This document shows positions 34,513 through 42,678 of a stretch of DNA of 59,264 nucleotides, one piece after another. The translations under genes were made by a program, and so were the position numbers. How positions within the stretch are numbered: the stretch's first letter is position 1; each line of letters starts with the position of its first letter. This DNA comes from Anaerocolumna xylanovorans DSM 12503 (lineage in GTDB: Bacteria; Bacillota; Clostridia; Lachnospirales; Lachnospiraceae). The notes under the pieces are model-generated. The model searched no databases. It had not been told where the DNA came from and worked only from the letters and a program-made list of their open reading frames with translations. The stretch spans positions 1 to 59,264 of the forward strand of contig NZ_FRFD01000019.1 in NCBI RefSeq assembly GCF_900143645.1, in the 5' to 3' direction.

Positions 34513-35808
34513 TCAATCCTGACAGACCGGAAGATATACACTAAAAGTAACACCTCCGCCCTCCGTATCCTTTACACTGATCCGTCCTTCGTGAAGCTGT
34601 ACCAATTCCCTGGCAATACTTAACCCTAATCCAAAATGGCTCTTATCCCCTCTGGATTTATCTCCTTTATAGAACCTTTCAAAAATATCCTTTTTCTTCG
34701 CTGCCTCTATTCCCGGACCGTGATCCTCCACCTCAATACACAGCTGGTTTTTCTTTCTGTAAGAGCGCAGGACGATGGTATCGTTATCTTTTGTATAGGA
34801 CACGGCATTGTCCAGCAATACAGCCAGTATCTGCTTCATCCGAAGCAGATCTCCCCATATTTTAGGGAGCATATCCTCCGGCAGTTCAAGTTTAAGCCTT
34901 TTATTCTTTTCCCGGCAGAAAGGCTGAAAGGAGTCATAGGTCTCGATTAACAAAACATCCATATCGATTAATTCCTTTTTCACCTTCCAGTTCTTCGCAT
35001 CCGCCGAGGCCAGCAAAAGAAGGTCTTCAATCAGTGCGGAGAGCCGCATGCATTCCTTATCAATTCCTTTGGTAAAATCATCTGCTCTCTCCGGTTCAAT
35101 CATGATAGCAGAGATATTGGCACGTATCACGGCCAGAGGGGATTTCAGCTCATGGGAGGCGGCAGCAATAAATTCTGTCTGGCGCCTTCTGCTTTCTTCC
35201 ACCGGTTTTACGGACTTCCCCACTACCCATCTGCTCACCAGATACAAGCCGGTCATTCCTGACAAATACAGCAGTACAATCAGGATACCCTGTCTCACCG
35301 TTTCGGACCGGTTACCGGCAATATACTGGAGGACTGCAACGCTTCTGTACCCCTCCTGTACTGCAGCGACATAGACCTGGCCAAAATACTTATCCTTCCC
35401 ATTTCCCTTTAATTCATATATCCGGCTGCGAACCTCCTTTACGGAAACAGGCCGGATATCCATATTGATATCATCAAGACGGGCGGCTTCCTTTAAACGG
35501 CTGATTAATATCTCCCTGTCCGTTACCGGCTTCCAGGCCCCTTTATACCATAAAGGCTGCCCTCCGTCTTCGATGTGGATAATCAGGTGATTCTTGGTTT
35601 CCATTTCGGCCAGCCACAGGTTACTGACCTCGTTGCTGATAGAAAAGTTCTGTGTAACAATCATAAATTCATTTTGAAAAGTATCCTTTTTATTCCTGAC
35701 CGTCTGCTGGCTGATAACAATTAGTACCAGTATCAGTACAACAGTTAATATAATTCCGGTAGTCAAGGTATACAATAAAATCAGCTTTTTCCGTAATTTA
35801 TCAATCAT
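34513..35808 (-). CDS. Sensor histidine kinase
   Basis: 431 residues when started at ATG 35808, which overlaps the regulator's stop by eight bases (ATGATTGA). Two membrane helices (about 7-30 and 170-190) flank an outside sensor; then HisKA 'AAASHELKSPLAVIRANI' (His about 233) and HATPase 'VLLDNAVSYTKDND', 'DHGPGIEA', 'FGLGLSIAREL'. The longer reading frame to 35862 runs through the regulator gene and is not used. Confidence 0.93.
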   Translation of the reverse strand: MIDKLRKKLILLYTLTTGIILTVVLILVLIVISQQTVRNKKDTFQNEFMIVTQNFSISNEVSNLWLAEMETKNHLIIHIEDGGQPLWYKGAWKPVTDREILISRLKEAARLDDINMDIRPVSVKEVRSRIYELKGNGKDKYFGQVYVAAVQEGYRSVAVLQYIAGNRSETVRQGILIVLLYLSGMTGLYLVSRWVVGKSVKPVEESRRRQTEFIAAASHELKSPLAVIRANISAIMIEPERADDFTKGIDKECMRLSALIEDLLLLASADAKNWKVKKELIDMDVLLIETYDSFQPFCREKNKRLKLELPEDMLPKIWGDLLRMKQILAVLLDNAVSYTKDNDTIVLRSYRKKNQLCIEVEDHGPGIEAAKKKDIFERFYKGDKSRGDKSHFGLGLSIARELVQLHEGRISVKDTEGGGVTFSVYLPVCQD

Positions 35809-36484
35809 TCTTCTTATACTCCAACTGGTACCCAATCCCATGGACCGTCTTAATGGCAACACTTGTGCCTGCTGCTTTCAGTCTCCGGCGCAGCAAAAAT
35901 ATGTAATTATCAATATTTCCATCCTCCACAAAGCTGTCTTTTCCCCATACTCTGTCAAGAATCTGCTCTCTGGCCAGTATCTGTTCTTTGTTTAAAAGAA
36001 AAAATTCCAACAGGTTCCCTTCCTTTTTTGATAAAGAGATGCTTTTATCCTCCCTTGTCATGATGCCGGCACTGGTATCAAAAAAAATATCCCCGTACTG
36101 CAGCACCTTAGAATTTTCTATTGTTCTCGGTCTTCGAAGAAGTGCCCTGATTCTTGCAAGCAGCTCTTCCACCGCAAAAGGCTTTACCAGATAATCATCG
36201 GCTCCGGTATCAAGCCCGTCTATCCTGTCGTTTATTCCATTCATGGCGGTAATGATAATTACCGGTGCTGTTACGCCTTTCCTGCGTGTCTTTTCCAAAA
36301 GAGTAAGCCCGTCTATCCCTGGCAGCATCCGGTCCAGGATGATTACATCATGGTTATGGTCTGCGATATAATACAAGGCGTCATTTCCATTATGGCAGAT
36401 ATCAAGTTCATACCCTTCCTTTTTCACATAGACAGCAATTGCGTCACATAATTCCTTATCATCTTCAATTAATAACAGTCTCAT
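35801..36484 (-). CDS. Response regulator, OmpR family
   Basis: 227 residues with ATG at 36484, which has GGAGG six bases upstream. Receiver: 'EDDKELCDA', phosphoacceptor Asp in 'VIILDRMLPGIDG', 'ITAMNG', Lys in 'YLVKPFA'; winged helix: 'LSKKEGNLLEFFLLNKEQILA', 'VDGNIDNYIFLLRRRL', 'GIGYQLEY'. It likely controls the importer/adaptor operon that follows its kinase. Confidence 0.94.
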   Translation of the reverse strand: MRLLLIEDDKELCDAIAVYVKKEGYELDICHNGNDALYYIADHNHDVIILDRMLPGIDGLTLLEKTRRKGVTAPVIIITAMNGINDRIDGLDTGADDYLVKPFAVEELLARIRALLRRPRTIENSKVLQYGDIFFDTSAGIMTREDKSISLSKKEGNLLEFFLLNKEQILAREQILDRVWGKDSFVEDGNIDNYIFLLRRRLKAAGTSVAIKTVHGIGYQLEYKKND

Positions 36485-36548
36485 AGCAGCTCCTCCTGAC
36501 CTGGCCAGGCAAAATTGTAACACCAGGGTATAAATTTTTCCTCTATTT

Positions 36549-36577
36549 ATTATATCACAATGCTATCCCATACTTAA
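36549..36577 (-). promoter_or_regulatory. Promoter of the two-component operon
   Basis: Minus strand: -35-like TTAAGT (36572-36577), 17-bp spacer, -10 TATAAT (36549-36554). Confidence 0.55.
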
Positions 36578-36698
36578 CCATATTACAACTGAATTCTTGC
36601 CAATCTGCATGCTTCATCCATTATATACACCTGTGGAGCCATTTGTAAAATGAGAACTTCAATACCATTCCAGAAACAGGAGCTTCCAGCATCAGTAT

Positions 36699-36733
36699 AG
36701 GGTTCAGGTCCCCTCGACTGCATTACTGATAAA
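36699..36733 (+). repeat. Diverged remnant of a tRNA-Leu 3' end
   Basis: 35 bases match the T-arm and acceptor end of tRNA-Leu and its downstream bases (25792-25826) with about four differences (for example GGTTCAGGTCCCCTCGACTGC). It has no 5' tRNA half. It lies just outside the two-component operon, so it may be the far att remnant of an older insertion. The stretch 36585-36838 holds no gene. Confidence 0.6.
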
Positions 36734-36838
36734 TCATAATTTGTTTTGCTCCTGAAAGAATTTTGCGTTTATACACTCAATTTTCTCAATATTATTATTG
36801 TTCTGCAGTATTTGCAATAGTAAAATGAATCTTAAGTA

Positions 36839-36869
36839 TTGACTCTCTCGTGGCGTAATGGTTTAGGCT
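36839..36869 (+). promoter_or_regulatory. MerR-type promoter with 19-bp spacer
   Basis: -35 TTGACT (36839-36844), spacer of 19 bp (36845-36863), -10-like TAGGCT (36864-36869). Long spacers with a partial dyad are typical of promoters activated by MerR-family proteins, so the gene just downstream is probably autoregulated. Confidence 0.6.
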
Positions 36870-36889
36870 TGAACTGAAAGGAGGTAAAA

Positions 36890-37732
36890 ATGAAAACAGT
36901 AAAAGATGTTTCTGAAATTACCGGAGTAAGTATAAGAACACTTCGGTATTATGACGAAATCGGATTATTAAAGCCAACGCAATTAACAGAAGCTGGTTAT
37001 CGACTCTATGATAACAAGTCATTAGAAAAACTACAGCAAATCATGTTCTTTAGAGAATTAGCGATACCATTGACAGATATTAAGAAAATTATGGATGATC
37101 CTGATTATGATAAAGAGCAAGCCTTATTAGCGCAAAAGTCTCTGCTGGAAAGCAAACGAAATCGCTTAAATGGAATTATCGAGTTGTTAACGGACGTGAT
37201 GAAAGGAGTTAATACAATGAGTTTTGAAGCATTTAGTGATGACGATGTACAGAAAATGTTAGACCATACACTGGAAAATATGTCAAAAGAAACCCTTGCC
37301 GAACAAGTAAAAAAATATGGCAGCATAGAAAAGTACCGGGAATATCTGACTGCCGGTTTTCAAAATGAACAGGCAGTAGCAGATATACTGAAATGGTATG
37401 GCAGTAAAGAAAAAGCTGTGGAAGCTGCCCTTCAATCAGTACCAAATAAAGAAGAACAAACACAACAGCAGGCAAAAAATGTGGAAATCTACAAACAGCT
37501 TATGCAGGCAAAAGAATCGGGAAATACCGATTTGGAGAAAGACGCCATTGCAAGGCTGGCAGAGCTTTACAAGAATATGTTTAATTTGGATAATGCAAGA
37601 GCTATACTACTGGATTTGGCAAAAGAATATAAGGAATATGAAAAATTAGCAGAGGCAACGGATAATCAGTTTGGAAAAGGATGTGCCGAATATACGGCCC
37701 AAGCAATACACCGGTATTACGGTAAACTCTAA
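36890..37732 (+). CDS. MerR family regulator with TipAS-like effector domain
   Basis: 280 residues. MerR DNA-binding domain (1-70: 'KDVSEITGVSIRTLRYYDEIGLLKP'), a coiled-coil linker (about 75-110), and a C-terminal helical effector domain (about 118-280) with TipAS-like 'YGSIEKYREYL', 'QAVADILKWYGS' and 'DLAKEYKEYEKLAEATDNQFGKGCAEY'. TipAS domains bind drug-like thiopeptides; the ligand here is unknown. Very good ribosome binding site (AAAGGAGG). Confidence 0.92.
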   Translation: MKTVKDVSEITGVSIRTLRYYDEIGLLKPTQLTEAGYRLYDNKSLEKLQQIMFFRELAIPLTDIKKIMDDPDYDKEQALLAQKSLLESKRNRLNGIIELLTDVMKGVNTMSFEAFSDDDVQKMLDHTLENMSKETLAEQVKKYGSIEKYREYLTAGFQNEQAVADILKWYGSKEKAVEAALQSVPNKEEQTQQQAKNVEIYKQLMQAKESGNTDLEKDAIARLAELYKNMFNLDNARAILLDLAKEYKEYEKLAEATDNQFGKGCAEYTAQAIHRYYGKL

Positions 37733-37846
37733 GAGCGGGGGAGAATCCCATTCCGTATATGCATTGTAACCCGATGAAATATGTCTTTACAATGAGCCTT
37801 AGGAAGATTTATTTTCTTAACAGCATAATTATATACCTTATTGATT

Positions 37847-37895
37847 AAGGGGCTTTTGTAAAATAGACGAATAGTCTATGGGGCAAAAGCCCCTT
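37847..37895. terminator. Bidirectional terminator
   Basis: AAGGGGCTTTTG pairs with CAAAAGCCCCTT, with an inner ATAGAC/GTCTAT stem. The plus side is followed by TATTTATTTTTA. It separates the MerR gene and the convergent lipoprotein gene. Confidence 0.85.
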
Positions 37896-37904
37896 TATTT
37901 ATTT

Positions 37905-38843
37905 TTACCATTCATAATGTTGATCAACCGTTTCCATTTTCACCGGCTTAAATTCATCGTCCTGCCATAATAAAAGTATCTTTAAATTGTTTTTATAATA
38001 GTTTCTGCCACCAATTTTTTGATATAATACGAAAGCTGTTTTATCCTCATATTTTTCTGTTCCAATACCCCAGGCGTAGCTGCTGATCAAATCGTTATCA
38101 CGATATCTTACATCCCGATTGTTGTCGTTTCTTTCAATCTGAATTACTTCCTCATAATTTACATAATCAGCAAATAAAGTTATTTCACTGTCAGTATCAT
38201 TTTTTGCATATACCGGATAACCAGCAAGATATTTATCACTTGTAGTGTCGTCGACAGGAGCCGGTAAAGATATCCTTTCATACTCCGCCCCGGTTTTACG
38301 AAAGACTGCTGTTTCACTATAAGATTCCGGTTCTGTCATCGCATCATGATGTCCTAAAAAAATAATTTCATTGTTACCATCGCCTGTTAAGTCGGCTCCT
38401 ATTATTTTTATACCAAGAAATGCGTCATCAAACATTCCAAGCTCCAAACTATCACCATTACCAAAATCTATACGAAAACTCACCTTATCAGGCACTAAGC
38501 CCTGTGATTTTTTGCTTGGCTCTGTATAAGATGCCTCTCTGTATACCCTATCCGTTAATCCATCATTATCGTAATCACTTAATTCATATTTGGTTCCAAA
38601 CCAACTTTCGACAGAATCCATGTAACCATTATAAGCTAACATTTCATTATGCGATAATTTGAGTTTTCCATCATCGTTTGACTTTATATCAGTATCAGTT
38701 TCTCCCGGAGCCTGGGCATTCATGTTTCCTGCTATATTATTATTGCCGGTTTTTCCCGCTGATGTTATATCTTTAGTCCCACACCCAGTCATAATTAGAC
38801 AAATTACAAATATGCTTATTAACAACTTATCCTTTTTCATCAT
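37905..38843 (-). CDS. Lipoprotein with FG-GAP-like repeats
   Basis: 312 residues. Lipobox 'LIMTGC' (Cys about 21). The body has Asp-rich calcium-binding-like loops ('DYDNDGLTDRVYRE', 'GADLTGDGNNEIIFLG') as in VCBS/FG-GAP repeat proteins. Surface protein of unknown function. Good ribosome site (GAGGGG). Confidence 0.75.
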   Translation of the reverse strand: MMKKDKLLISIFVICLIMTGCGTKDITSAGKTGNNNIAGNMNAQAPGETDTDIKSNDDGKLKLSHNEMLAYNGYMDSVESWFGTKYELSDYDNDGLTDRVYREASYTEPSKKSQGLVPDKVSFRIDFGNGDSLELGMFDDAFLGIKIIGADLTGDGNNEIIFLGHHDAMTEPESYSETAVFRKTGAEYERISLPAPVDDTTSDKYLAGYPVYAKNDTDSEITLFADYVNYEEVIQIERNDNNRDVRYRDNDLISSYAWGIGTEKYEDKTAFVLYQKIGGRNYYKNNLKILLLWQDDEFKPVKMETVDQHYEW

Positions 38844-39022
38844 CTCAAAATCCCCTCTGTATAAAAATACTATATTTTAAACATTACTATTCATTGTAAT
38901 AAAATACAACTTAAATTTAGTTTTGTTGTGTATATGGCAAATGCAAGGAATGACAGGGATATTTAATTGTTATTTATATTTCCTTCCATATACTTCATCT
39001 ATAAACTCCCAGTAACTTTTGA

Positions 39023-39028
39023 TATAAT
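39023..39028 (+). promoter_or_regulatory. -10 box before the two-hairpin leader (copy A)
   Basis: TATAAT 42 bases before the first hairpin, giving a leader of about 110 nt that would contain both hairpins. The -35 is weak. Confidence 0.45.
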
Positions 39029-39069
39029 TCTATTGAAAAATTATGTTTTATCAATGATTAGGGGTTAGA

Positions 39070-39142
39070 TTGAAAAATGCATTACATTTTTCAACTTTCT
39101 ATTTCGGCAGTATCGCAAGTAAACTTGCGATATGCATGGAGG
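39070..39142 (+). repeat. Two-hairpin leader element, copy A
   Basis: Stem TTGAAAAATG/CATTTTTCAA with a 5-nt loop (39070-39094), 16-nt spacer ending GGCAG, stem TATCGCAAGT/ACTTGCGATA with a 2-nt loop (39111-39132), tail TGCATGGAGG (39133-39142), whose GGAGG is the ribosome binding site of the next gene. Matches copies at 41068 and 10176 in layout. Confidence 0.75.
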
Positions 39143-39148
39143 ATCTAA

Positions 39149-39460
39149 ATGAGAAAGAATAAAACGAAAGAAACTTCGTTAAAAGATCTTGAAAAGCTTT
39201 TGAAACCAAAATTAATAGCCCATATTTGCTATGGACTTATTTATATAGGCCCCTATCTTCATCTTTATTTAATTCATATTGAAAAATCATATGAGCGGCT
39301 GTTGACTGCAACCATACTGACCGGGATTTGTCTGCCCTTGTTTACGTTAAACTGGGTATGGTATTTTTATGAGTTAAAGCATTATAAATCAGCGGCAAAA
39401 GAACTTTATGAAGAGTCAATAATAAATATGGAAGAATGCAACTCAAAAGAAGAGGTATAA
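39149..39460 (+). CDS. Small membrane protein with two helices
   Basis: 103 residues, unrecognised. Charged start, then helices at about 25-45 and 52-76 ('LTATILTGICLPLFTLNWVWYFYELK'), and a short acidic tail. First gene of a run whose leader is the two-hairpin element; the next gene starts one base after its stop. Confidence 0.7.
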   Translation: MRKNKTKETSLKDLEKLLKPKLIAHICYGLIYIGPYLHLYLIHIEKSYERLLTATILTGICLPLFTLNWVWYFYELKHYKSAAKELYEESIINMEECNSKEEV

Positions 39461-39461
39461 C

Positions 39462-39773
39462 ATGGCTATAAAGCGACCCCGTATGAACAACAATTACAGT
39501 AAGACTGCAAATTTAATCTCTTTCTTTTTATTAATAGCAATAGCAGGACTTATTGACAACATTCTTTTTCGAATACTGGGGATATTTATTTTTTCATCTA
39601 TATTTGAAATATCCTATGAAATTATTTTTAATAAGAAAGAGTTTTTATTGGTAATGAATGCAATTAAGGATGAAAAAGATATAAAGCAAAAGCTGGCCGG
39701 TATAATTGCTCTTTTATTTATTCCACTTTTCACAACCATTCTTGCTGTAATCTTTAATTTATTAATTATGTAA
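39462..39773 (+). CDS. Small membrane protein
   Basis: 103 residues, unrecognised. Three hydrophobic stretches (about 14-32, 34-52, 80-100) with a Lys-rich loop. Site AAGAGG. Follows the other 103-residue protein; the two may be partners. Confidence 0.7.
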   Translation: MAIKRPRMNNNYSKTANLISFFLLIAIAGLIDNILFRILGIFIFSSIFEISYEIIFNKKEFLLVMNAIKDEKDIKQKLAGIIALLFIPLFTTILAVIFNLLIM

Positions 39774-39857
39774 AAGAGTTATCTATTGAAGGACAATATC
39801 ATTTGTACTACACTGTAAATGAATTCTTAAATAAATTATTTATTGCAGGTAAAAACT

Positions 39858-40916
39858 ATGAAGAAAAAATTATTTGTCCTATGTACCTTTTTGACTTATT
39901 GCATCATTACAATAAGCTGCAGTAAGCAGATTTCAACGCCTGATAAACCAGATAATACAGAAGCTAAAGAATCAACGATAACAAACCCAGAGCCGTCTGC
40001 AATAACACCATTAAAAGTAACTTCACCTGCAAAAGCCGTACAACAGCCAGCTATCTTAAAGAACGTATGTACCATATATATGAAGGACAGCAACAGGGGG
40101 TGGGCATTATTATTTGACGGCAGTTTAATAACAACAAGCGATGCCTGGATTACCCATAAAGAGATACATAAATTTTTATCCTTCAATAAGGATGCATCCA
40201 GGCCATCCATTTCCTGTGTGAATGGTACCTTAATCGTAATTGGCTATTTTAACAAAGAGCGTGAAACCGTTGATATTTACAGGACAAAAGATAATGGAGA
40301 TACCTGGTACACAAGTCATATAAAGGATTCTGCGCTAAAGCTTTCAGGAGGCGGCGATATATTCAGCAGCTTTATAGATAAGAAAAACGGATATTTGTTA
40401 TGCTGCGGTAGTCCAGCCTGCGGATTAATGCCTAAACTCCTCTTCCAAACAAATGACGGAGGAAAGACCTATAAAAAAACAGCCGATATATCATACATCG
40501 ACGGCTATCCTACCGGAATCGCTTTTAATAAAGATGGTAATGGATATATAGCAAGTATTTATCACGGAAATGATAATGCTTATCTATATATTTCAACCGA
40601 TAAAGGAAAGACATGGAATACTTCAACTGTACAACCACCCAAAGATTTAGACTATGCATATATTGATGGATTTCCTCCCTGCTTTATCGGAAAAGACAGC
40701 TTTATGATTTTAAAATATGTGATTAATGGAGATGCTCTTCCTAACTATATTATGTTTTGTTCTTCAGACGAAGGAAAAGCCTGGGCCTCTAAAGGGTGTA
40801 TCCCTTTGCAATCAGCGATTTCCAGCTATTGCTTTAGTGATAAAAGTACTGTTTATGTCATTGATGACACAGGTATCATGATTAAAATAGTACGAAGCAA
40901 TGATAAATGGAATTAA
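39858..40916 (+). CDS. Lipoprotein with BNR/propeller-like repeats
   Basis: 352 residues when started at ATG 39858 (the longer frame from 39843 adds five non-signal residues). Signal and lipobox-like 'CIITISCS' (Cys about 20), then a Pro/Thr-rich linker, and about five blades with 'DNGDTWY', 'NDGGKTYK', 'DKGKTWN' and 'DEGKAWA', i.e. BNR Asp-box motifs of a beta-propeller. Such proteins bind glycans or act as assembly factors. A decayed copy of this gene lies at 54533-54905. Confidence 0.85.
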   Translation: MKKKLFVLCTFLTYCIITISCSKQISTPDKPDNTEAKESTITNPEPSAITPLKVTSPAKAVQQPAILKNVCTIYMKDSNRGWALLFDGSLITTSDAWITHKEIHKFLSFNKDASRPSISCVNGTLIVIGYFNKERETVDIYRTKDNGDTWYTSHIKDSALKLSGGGDIFSSFIDKKNGYLLCCGSPACGLMPKLLFQTNDGGKTYKKTADISYIDGYPTGIAFNKDGNGYIASIYHGNDNAYLYISTDKGKTWNTSTVQPPKDLDYAYIDGFPPCFIGKDSFMILKYVINGDALPNYIMFCSSDEGKAWASKGCIPLQSAISSYCFSDKSTVYVIDDTGIMIKIVRSNDKWN

Positions 40917-41061
40917 ATTCTGTAATGTTTACCATTAATTTAATACCATTAAAAATTCACAATAAAATGCGCCATAAAAACTCAAAGGATTTAATTTTAT
41001 CACTGTTTTATTAAACTATTATTGCTTATTCCCATATATTATTATAACTATATCTATGAGG

Positions 41062-41067
41062 TATAAT
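41062..41067 (+). promoter_or_regulatory. -10-like TATAAT at copy B
   Basis: TATAAT just before the first hairpin of copy B. If used, transcription would start inside hairpin 1, so only the second hairpin would be fully transcribed. Confidence 0.35.
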
Positions 41068-41139
41068 GTGAAAATTAAAAAACAATTTTCACTTTCTATT
41101 TAAGCAGTATCGCAGGCAAACCTGTGATATGCATGGAGG
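41068..41139 (+). repeat. Two-hairpin leader element, copy B
   Basis: Stem GTGAAAATT/AATTTTCAC (41068-41092), 15-nt spacer ending AGCAG, stem TATCGCAGG/CCTGTGATA with loop CAAA (41108-41129; G-U pair), tail TGCATGGAGG (41130-41139). Compared with copy A the second stem differs at several positions on both sides and remains paired. Confidence 0.75.
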
Positions 41140-41145
41140 ATTGTT

Positions 41146-42429
41146 ATGATAATACACATTGTCAAACCTGGTGAAACCATCCAATCAATAGCAGAATATT
41201 ATGGAGTACCTGCAGATAAGCTTATTCAAGACAACAACCTTAATACCCCTGATAATTTGACAATTGGTCGATCAATCGTTATTGTAAAACCAGAAACAAT
41301 ATACACAGTTAAAGAGGGAGACACACTAGCAAATATAGCTGATTATTATAATGTATCTATCATTCAATTATTAGCCAACAACCCTTACCTGGCAGATAGA
41401 GAATATCTATATCCGGGTGATACTATTATTATCAGTTATACTAAAAAAGGGGTAATAACAACGCATGGTAATACTGTCCCTAATATCGATAAAACTACTC
41501 TAAGAAGGACCTTGCCGTATTTAACATACATTTCGATATTAAACTATACTGCCACCAATGACGGAGATATAATATCGTATTATGATGATACGGAGATAAT
41601 ACAGATATCAAAGGCTTATGGTGTTGCTCCTCTAATGTTGTTAACCACACTAACCATTCAAGGAGAAGCAAACGTAAAAGCGGACTTTGATATACTTTTA
41701 AACGAAGAGTTCCAAAATAGACAAATAGAAAATATACTAACTATCTTAAAATCAAAAGGTTATTTGGGTTTAAATCTTTCCTTACAATATATAAGTTTAT
41801 CTAATATCCAGCTGTATGAAAGTTATCTTGTAAACGTAACAAGCCGTTTGAACGAAGAGGGATATCAAGTATTTGTTACTATTAACCCCAATATAAATGA
41901 AATAAATAACGAGGTAGACTTTCAAAAAATAGATTACTCCCTAATAAACCGTTTAGCACAAAATGTAATATTCACGAGTTATGAATGGGCATTTAATATT
42001 AATCCCCCCTCACCAATCACCTCTGTTTCCCGAACTGAAGTATTTTTGAATTACGTTCTGAATTTTATTCCGCCTGACAAAATAATTATCGGCATAGCAA
42101 CTTTAGGTTATGACTGGGAGTTGCCTTATGTAGCCGGTCTTTCTAATGTAAATCTTATCTCATTTGATAATGTTAATAACCTGGCAAATGAGAATGGAGC
42201 CATTATCCACTTTGATGATGTCTCTCAAACACCTTATTTTACTTATACTACGAATAATCTTGTGAATCATATTGTTTGGTTTATTAATTCCCGAACGATT
42301 AATGCCACATTAGATTTGGTATCAAAATATAATTTGAGAGGGATAAGTATATGGAACATAACCGTTTTCAACCCTCAATTATGGCTAATTATTAACTCTC
42401 AATATGAAATTAGAAAAGTTGTGATTTGA
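41146..42429 (+). CDS. LysM-GH18 (SleL/YaaH-like) protein with degenerate active site
   Basis: 427 residues. Two LysM repeats at the N-terminus (1-46 and 50-95: 'IVKPGETIQSIAEYYGV', 'YTVKEGDTLANIADYYNV'), then a GH18 barrel (about 110-427: 'LPYLTYISILNYTAT', 'DKIIIGIATLGYDWELPY', 'GISIWNITVFNPQLW'). SleL-type proteins cut cortex peptidoglycan in spores. The GH18 motif DxxDxDxE is replaced by 'LGLNLSLQ' (about 205-212): the Asp residues and the catalytic Glu are gone. It may bind rather than cut. No signal peptide, as usual in the family. Confidence 0.9.
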   Translation: MIIHIVKPGETIQSIAEYYGVPADKLIQDNNLNTPDNLTIGRSIVIVKPETIYTVKEGDTLANIADYYNVSIIQLLANNPYLADREYLYPGDTIIISYTKKGVITTHGNTVPNIDKTTLRRTLPYLTYISILNYTATNDGDIISYYDDTEIIQISKAYGVAPLMLLTTLTIQGEANVKADFDILLNEEFQNRQIENILTILKSKGYLGLNLSLQYISLSNIQLYESYLVNVTSRLNEEGYQVFVTINPNINEINNEVDFQKIDYSLINRLAQNVIFTSYEWAFNINPPSPITSVSRTEVFLNYVLNFIPPDKIIIGIATLGYDWELPYVAGLSNVNLISFDNVNNLANENGAIIHFDDVSQTPYFTYTTNNLVNHIVWFINSRTINATLDLVSKYNLRGISIWNITVFNPQLWLIINSQYEIRKVVI

Positions 42430-42483
42430 ACAGGCTGTCTATTATGTTCAATACCTCTTTTTGTCTGCCGGCATTTAAGGTGT

Positions 42484-42627
42484 TTAAATCCTCTTTTTAG
42501 TAAAAGCTTTAACTAATATTGCCCTATCCTTTTCCACTTCAAAAATCAAAAAATCCTTGTCTTCCTGAATTGTCCACACCTTATGGATAATGGCACATTT
42601 CCAGCCGCTTTTAATAAGCCAGGGCAT
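42484..42627 (-). CDS. Possible small protein downstream of glgD
   Basis: 47 codons from ATG 42627 (MPWLIKSGWKC...) to TAA at 42484, with balanced, gene-like composition ('VWTIQEDKDFLIFEVEKDRAILVKAF'). The loop of the hairpin at 42616-42661 reads GAGG on this strand, seven bases before the ATG, and the ATG itself lies in the stem. Not recognised. It may be a real small gene or a gene remnant. Confidence 0.4.
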   Translation of the reverse strand: MPWLIKSGWKCAIIHKVWTIQEDKDFLIFEVEKDRAILVKAFTKKRI

Positions 42628-42661
42628 CAAAAATTCCCTCGAATTTTTGATGCCCTGGCTT
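42616..42661. terminator. Perfect 21-bp hairpin between convergent genes
   Basis: AAGCCAGGGCATCAAAAATTC pairs perfectly with its complement (42641-42661) around CCTC. It follows the stop of glgD by 18 bases on the minus strand. Neither side has a long T run, so it is either a terminator or a stem that hides the start of the small ORF at 42484-42627. Confidence 0.6.
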
Positions 42662-42678
42662 TCTTGCAGATAGCTTTC

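Noticed and set aside
36845..36863. A tRNA 5' fragment before the MerR gene
   Set aside because: 'TGGCGTAATGGTTTAGGC' recalls a D-arm but lacks the acceptor stem; it is better explained as the 19-bp promoter spacer.
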